This document shows positions 50,892-54,262 of a DNA stretch of 54,262 nt, in pieces. The DNA is from Cytophagaceae bacterium (GTDB taxonomy: Bacteria > Bacteroidota > Bacteroidia > Cytophagales > Cytophagaceae), in the NCBI GenBank assembly GCA_021151805.1, contig JAGKWN010000016.1, positions 1 to 54,262 on the forward strand, written 5' to 3'. The translations under genes were made by a program, and so were the position numbers. Each line of letters opens with the position of its first letter. Within the stretch, counting starts at the first letter, position 1. Under the pieces are notes generated by a model, which saw only the letters and a program-made list of their open reading frames with translations, did no database searches and was not told where the DNA came from.

Positions 50892-53525
50892 TTACGCATT
50901 CACCTGAACAAGATCTTTCGCTTTTGCGATTACTTTATCCAGACCATTTATTTCTTTACCACCGGCAGTCGCGTAGAATGGCTGCCCACCGCCGCCGCCC
51001 TGAATCTCTTTCGATAATTCACGGATCATTTGAGATGCATTCAACCCTTTATCAGCAACCAGATTATCAGAGATCATTACTGCAATATTTGGCTTACCAT
51101 CTACATTAACAGCTAACACCAACAACAAATTATCTACGGTCTGCTTCAGATCATAAGCTACCTGGCGCATAGCATCTACCGATGGCAATACCAGCTTCGC
51201 ACGAATCAGGTTAATGTCTCCTACTTTTTCAGCAGTATCTTTTAATGATTTCGCAATCGCTTTTGATTTCTCTGCCTGATATTCGTCAAGTTGTTTTTGT
51301 AACGCAACGCGCTCTTCTAACAAGTCTTCCAACGACTTCACAAGATCTTTCGGATTCTTCATCAGTTCCGTAATTTTTGCAAGTGTTGTCTGTTGCTGAT
51401 CAACGAATACTTCTGCAGCTGTTGCTGTCAAAGCTTCAATTCTGCGTACACCGGCAGCAACCGATGATTCACTTGTAATTTTAAAGAAGCCGATTTTACC
51501 GGTAGATGAAACGTGTGTACCGCCACATAATTCGCGTGAGAACGAATCATCAAACGTGATCATACGTACATATTCACCGTACTTCTCACCGAACAAGGCC
51601 ATTGCGCCAAGCTTCTTCGCTTCTTCAATCGGCACATTGCGTCTTTCATTCAATGAAATATTTTCACGGATCTTCTGATTCACGATTAATTCAATCTGCT
51701 TCAATTCTTCTTCCGTTACTTTAGAGAAATGTGAGAAGTCGAAACGCAATACAGAATCATTTACCAATGAACCTTTCTGATTCACATGAGAACCTAATAC
51801 TTGTTTCAACGCTGCATGCAATAAATGCGTGGCAGAGTGATTATTTTCAGTCAACGAACGCTGCAAAACATTTACTTTACAATCTACCGCAGCTTTCAGG
51901 TCTGCAGGCAATTGTTCAGTAATATGAATAATCAGGTTATTTTCTTTTTGTGTGTTCAACACTTTTATTTTCTGCTCACCTTGCACAAGCAAACCTGTAT
52001 CACCTGCTTGTCCACCGCTCTCAGCATAGAAAGGGGTTGTATCTAATACCAATTGGTATTGATCTTTGCCTTTCGTTTTAACCTGGCGGTATTTAATAAT
52101 TCTGGATGTAGAAATTAAATGATCATAACCCACGAATTCAACTTCATCATCTTCCGTAACGATTGTCCAGTCGCTCGTTTCAACACTCGCAGCTTTTTTA
52201 GAACGTTGCTTCTGTGCATCCATCTCCACATCAAAACCTGCTTCATCAACTGACAAACCGTTCTCACGGGCAATCAATTGAATCAAGTCTAACGGAAAAC
52301 CAAATGTATCATATAATTCAAAAGCTGTTTTACCATCAATAACAGTAGCTTTCTTTGCTTTCAATTCTTCTCTGATCTGATCCAGTTTACTCAAACCGAT
52401 ATCAAGCGTACGTAAGAACGAGATCTCTTCTTCCTGCACAACCTTTGCCACAAAATCCTGTTGAGATTTTAACTCAGGGAATACGTGTGCCAGCTGGTCT
52501 GCCAATACTGCTACCAGTTTGTATAGGAATGGTTCTTTTAAATTCAGGAACGTATATGCATAACGCACGGCACGACGCAGGATACGACGGATTACATAAC
52601 CAGCCTTATTGTTAGATGGCAATTGTCCATCGGCGATTACAAATGAAATGGCACGAATGTGATCAGCCATAACACGCATCGCGATATCTGTTTTTTCATC
52701 TGCACCATATTTGATTCCCGCAGCTTTCGCTACGAAATCAATCATCGGTGTAAATACATCTGTATCGTAGTTTGACTTCTTCTTTTGAATCGCCATACAC
52801 AGACGTTCGAAGCCCATACCAGTATCTACGTGCTTATCCGGAAGTTCTTCCAGTGAACCATCAGCCTTACGGTTAAACTGAATAAATACATTGTTCCAGA
52901 TCTCAACTACCTGCGGGTGATCGTTGTTCACCAATGTTTTACCATCAACTGCTTTTACTTCTTCATCGGAACGAAGATCCACGTGAATCTCAGAACACGG
53001 CCCACAAGGACCCTGTTCACCCATTTCCCAGAAGTTATCCTTTTTATTCCCTAATAAAATACGATCTTCCGCAATCCATTTTTTCCAGAAATTATATGCT
53101 TCGGTATCTCTTGCAAGCTTTTCTTTATCGTCACCTTCAAAAATAGTTACGTACAAACGATCTTTCGGAAGTTTGTAAACTGTAGTCAACAGTTCCCATG
53201 ACCAGGCAATCGCTTCTTCTTTGAAATAGTCACCAAACGACCAGTTACCAAGCATTTCAAACATGGTATGGTGGTACGTATCAATACCCACTTCTTCCAA
53301 ATCGTTGTGCTTACCGGATACACGCAAACACTTCTGTGTATCGGCAATACGACGGTACTTAGGTGTTTCATTTCCTAAGAAATAATCTTTGAATTGATTC
53401 ATACCGGCGTTTGTAAACATCAACGTCGGATCATTTTTATTTACGATCGGTGCAGAAGGAACAATTTGGTGGCCTTTAGAGGCAAAGAAATCCAGGAATT
53501 GCTGACGGATTTCGGCTGAGGTCAT
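50892..53525 (-). CDS. alaS: Alanine--tRNA ligase
   Basis: 877 residues from ATG 53525 (MTSAEIRQQFLDFFASKGH), chosen because it matches the usual family N-terminus; alternatives are ATG 53537 (+4 residues) and TTG 53543 (+6). Class II core (MFEMLGNWSFGDYF, ETPKYRRIADTQKCLR), editing-domain zinc motifs HSATH and CGGTH, and a C-terminal coiled coil plus DHH-like domain (IQGGGGGQPFYATAGG). Charges tRNA-Ala and edits Ser and Gly. First gene of a four-gene minus-strand unit. Confidence 0.97.
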   Translation of the reverse strand: MTSAEIRQQFLDFFASKGHQIVPSAPIVNKNDPTLMFTNAGMNQFKDYFLGNETPKYRRIADTQKCLRVSGKHNDLEEVGIDTYHHTMFEMLGNWSFGDYFKEEAIAWSWELLTTVYKLPKDRLYVTIFEGDDKEKLARDTEAYNFWKKWIAEDRILLGNKKDNFWEMGEQGPCGPCSEIHVDLRSDEEVKAVDGKTLVNNDHPQVVEIWNNVFIQFNRKADGSLEELPDKHVDTGMGFERLCMAIQKKKSNYDTDVFTPMIDFVAKAAGIKYGADEKTDIAMRVMADHIRAISFVIADGQLPSNNKAGYVIRRILRRAVRYAYTFLNLKEPFLYKLVAVLADQLAHVFPELKSQQDFVAKVVQEEEISFLRTLDIGLSKLDQIREELKAKKATVIDGKTAFELYDTFGFPLDLIQLIARENGLSVDEAGFDVEMDAQKQRSKKAASVETSDWTIVTEDDEVEFVGYDHLISTSRIIKYRQVKTKGKDQYQLVLDTTPFYAESGGQAGDTGLLVQGEQKIKVLNTQKENNLIIHITEQLPADLKAAVDCKVNVLQRSLTENNHSATHLLHAALKQVLGSHVNQKGSLVNDSVLRFDFSHFSKVTEEELKQIELIVNQKIRENISLNERRNVPIEEAKKLGAMALFGEKYGEYVRMITFDDSFSRELCGGTHVSSTGKIGFFKITSESSVAAGVRRIEALTATAAEVFVDQQQTTLAKITELMKNPKDLVKSLEDLLEERVALQKQLDEYQAEKSKAIAKSLKDTAEKVGDINLIRAKLVLPSVDAMRQVAYDLKQTVDNLLLVLAVNVDGKPNIAVMISDNLVADKGLNASQMIRELSKEIQGGGGGQPFYATAGGKEINGLDKVIAKAKDLVQVNA

Positions 53526-53574
53526 AAACGAAGACATACTCAAAATTGGGTTTTCAACAGATTTTTATAAGATT

Positions 53575-53582
53575 CAAATTTA
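53575..53582 (-). promoter_or_regulatory. Putative -7 element TAAATTTG for alaS
   Basis: Minus-strand TAAATTTG matches TAnnTTTG, 49 bases from ATG 53525. No clear -33 partner. The spacer 53544-53803 between alaS and the MerR-type gene holds no ORF and no other recognisable element except this and 53753. Confidence 0.45.
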
Positions 53583-53752
53583 GGAAAAAACCACGTTAAA
53601 AGCCCGATTTTATGCAACAGATTTAAATTTTATATGATTTTAGAAATGTGAAACTGCTTCAAAATGAAGGCTTTTCCACAGTAAGCATATGAATGTGGAA
53701 AAGAATTGAACAGGAGAACGTATAGAGCACACAATCTACAGTGCGGAATATG

Positions 53753-53760
53753 TAATTTTG
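53753..53760 (+). promoter_or_regulatory. Putative -7 element TAATTTTG for the MerR-type gene
   Basis: TAATTTTG fits TAnnTTTG, 43 bases before the TTG start. No -33 TTTG at the expected distance. Confidence 0.45.
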
Positions 53761-53803
53761 AGCCATTGCAAGTTCAGGTATTTATACAAACCCAGCTACC
53801 AAA

Positions 53804-54142
53804 TTGCCTTACAAAGAGAAAGATATAGAGAAAAAATATTTCAGCATTGGCGAGGTTTCGTCCATGTTTAAAGTTGCTCCTTCCTTGATTCGTTTTTGGG
53901 AAACGGAGTTCGATATATTTAAACCTCAGAAAAACCGACGCGGCAACCGTCAATTTACCAAAGAGGATATTGAAAATTTCAGGCTCATTTATAATCTGGT
54001 AAAAGAGCGCGGTTATACATTGCAGGGTGCCAAAGAAATGCTCAAAACAGACCGCCATAAATCGAAAGACAAAATGGAGTTGCTCGATTCCCTACAAAAG
54101 GTGCGTGATTTTTTGGTTGAGCTGAAGAAGCAGATGGAATAA
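53804..54142 (+). CDS. MerR-family transcriptional regulator, DNA-binding domain only
   Basis: 112 residues from TTG 53804, the only plausible start in a frame that is closed by a stop at 53759. Winged helix-turn-helix of MerR type (YFSIGEVSSMFKVAPSLIRFWETEFDIFKP, then RRGNRQFTKEDIENFRLIYNLVKERGYTLQGAKEML), a short helical tail (LLDSLQKVRDFLVELKKQME) for dimerising, and no effector domain or Cys ligands. Inference: a small regulator. Its target is unknown; a self-regulatory site could lie in its leader. Confidence 0.88.
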   Translation: MPYKEKDIEKKYFSIGEVSSMFKVAPSLIRFWETEFDIFKPQKNRRGNRQFTKEDIENFRLIYNLVKERGYTLQGAKEMLKTDRHKSKDKMELLDSLQKVRDFLVELKKQME

Positions 54143-54143
54143 A

Positions 54144-54262
54144 GTGTAAAGTAGAAAGTGTAGAGTGTAGACTCTACAGATCTTGCGACTTCACATTTTA
54201 ATTTTCATCTATAATAAACTTTTCATTGTTAATATAAATAACGAGACGATTACACTTTACAC
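54144..54262. repeat. Terminal region with GTGTAAAGT inverted repeat and palindrome
   Basis: GTGTAAAGT at 54144-54152 and its reverse complement ACTTTACAC at 54254-54262 bracket an AT-rich stretch that also holds a TGTAGAGT-type palindrome near 54159-54178. No ORF. It may extend beyond the window. Confidence 0.6.

Noticed and set aside
1..54262. Insertion sequence, prophage or defence system
   Set aside because: No transposase, integrase, phage structural gene, restriction or Cas gene was seen.

Overview
The window is chromosomal DNA from a Bacteroidota bacterium, most likely of the Cytophagales and close to Cytophaga hutchinsonii. The evidence is gliding genes gldA-gldF-gldG, a giant repeat protein ending in a gliding-motility-type (type IX secretion) C-terminal domain, Bacteroidota-only families (DUF4290, DUF3109, HU-CCDC81/SPOR, PD40/OmpA), promoters of the TTTG-N19-TAnnTTTG type, no Shine-Dalgarno signature, and moderate-to-low GC. 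No insertion sequence, phage, integrase or CRISPR array was seen. Species identity is inference.

Layout. 1-6918: 3' end of a giant secreted adhesin-like protein with about 20 repeats of roughly 80 residues. 6991-9462 (-): DUF3109 protein and an SF1 helicase. 9558-14303 (+): uvrD/pcrA, DUF4290, murA and a small membrane protein; their terminator lies inside the convergent cupin gene. 14917-16041 (-): dnaN. 16124-20409 (-): gldA-gldF-gldG-DUF4340 operon. 21189-30103 (-): a tight seven-gene run: a 1014-residue TPR protein, an outer-membrane barrel, an HU/SPOR membrane protein, a TonB-like protein, folC, trmB and a small TonB_C-like protein. 30189-38212: holA, tyrS, a SET-domain protein, an HMA lipoprotein, efp, several small genes, a metallo-hydrolase, accA, and tRNA-Asp behind a textbook promoter. 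38357-44065: surface or secreted proteins of unknown role, a secreted amidotransferase-like protein, glutaminase, and two AT-rich orphan genes. 44161-47504: a degenerate DEAD-box protein and a PorE-like PD40/OmpA protein, divergent across a spacer holding a five-unit 11-bp repeat. 47602-53525 (-): alaS-gatB-thioredoxin lipoprotein-membrane protein. 53804-54142: MerR-type regulator.

How the genes fit together. Much of the window concerns the envelope and surface: gliding ABC transporter, type IX secretion cargo, a PorE-like protein, barrel proteins, TonB and SPOR proteins. It is mixed with housekeeping genes for replication (dnaN, holA, uvrD), cell wall (murA), fatty acid synthesis (accA), folate (folC) and translation (tyrS, alaS, gatB, efp, trmB, tRNA-Asp).

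Most notable observations: MurA with Asp in place of the fosfomycin-target Cys; EF-P with Asn at the usually modified Lys; a SET protein with a zinc-finger-like head and poly-lysine tail; HU fold and SPOR domain joined in one membrane protein; a PorE-like protein that has lost both peptidoglycan-binding residues; a DEAD-box protein with several broken motifs; an unlisted 44-residue membrane protein gene; and the helically phased 11-bp repeats.
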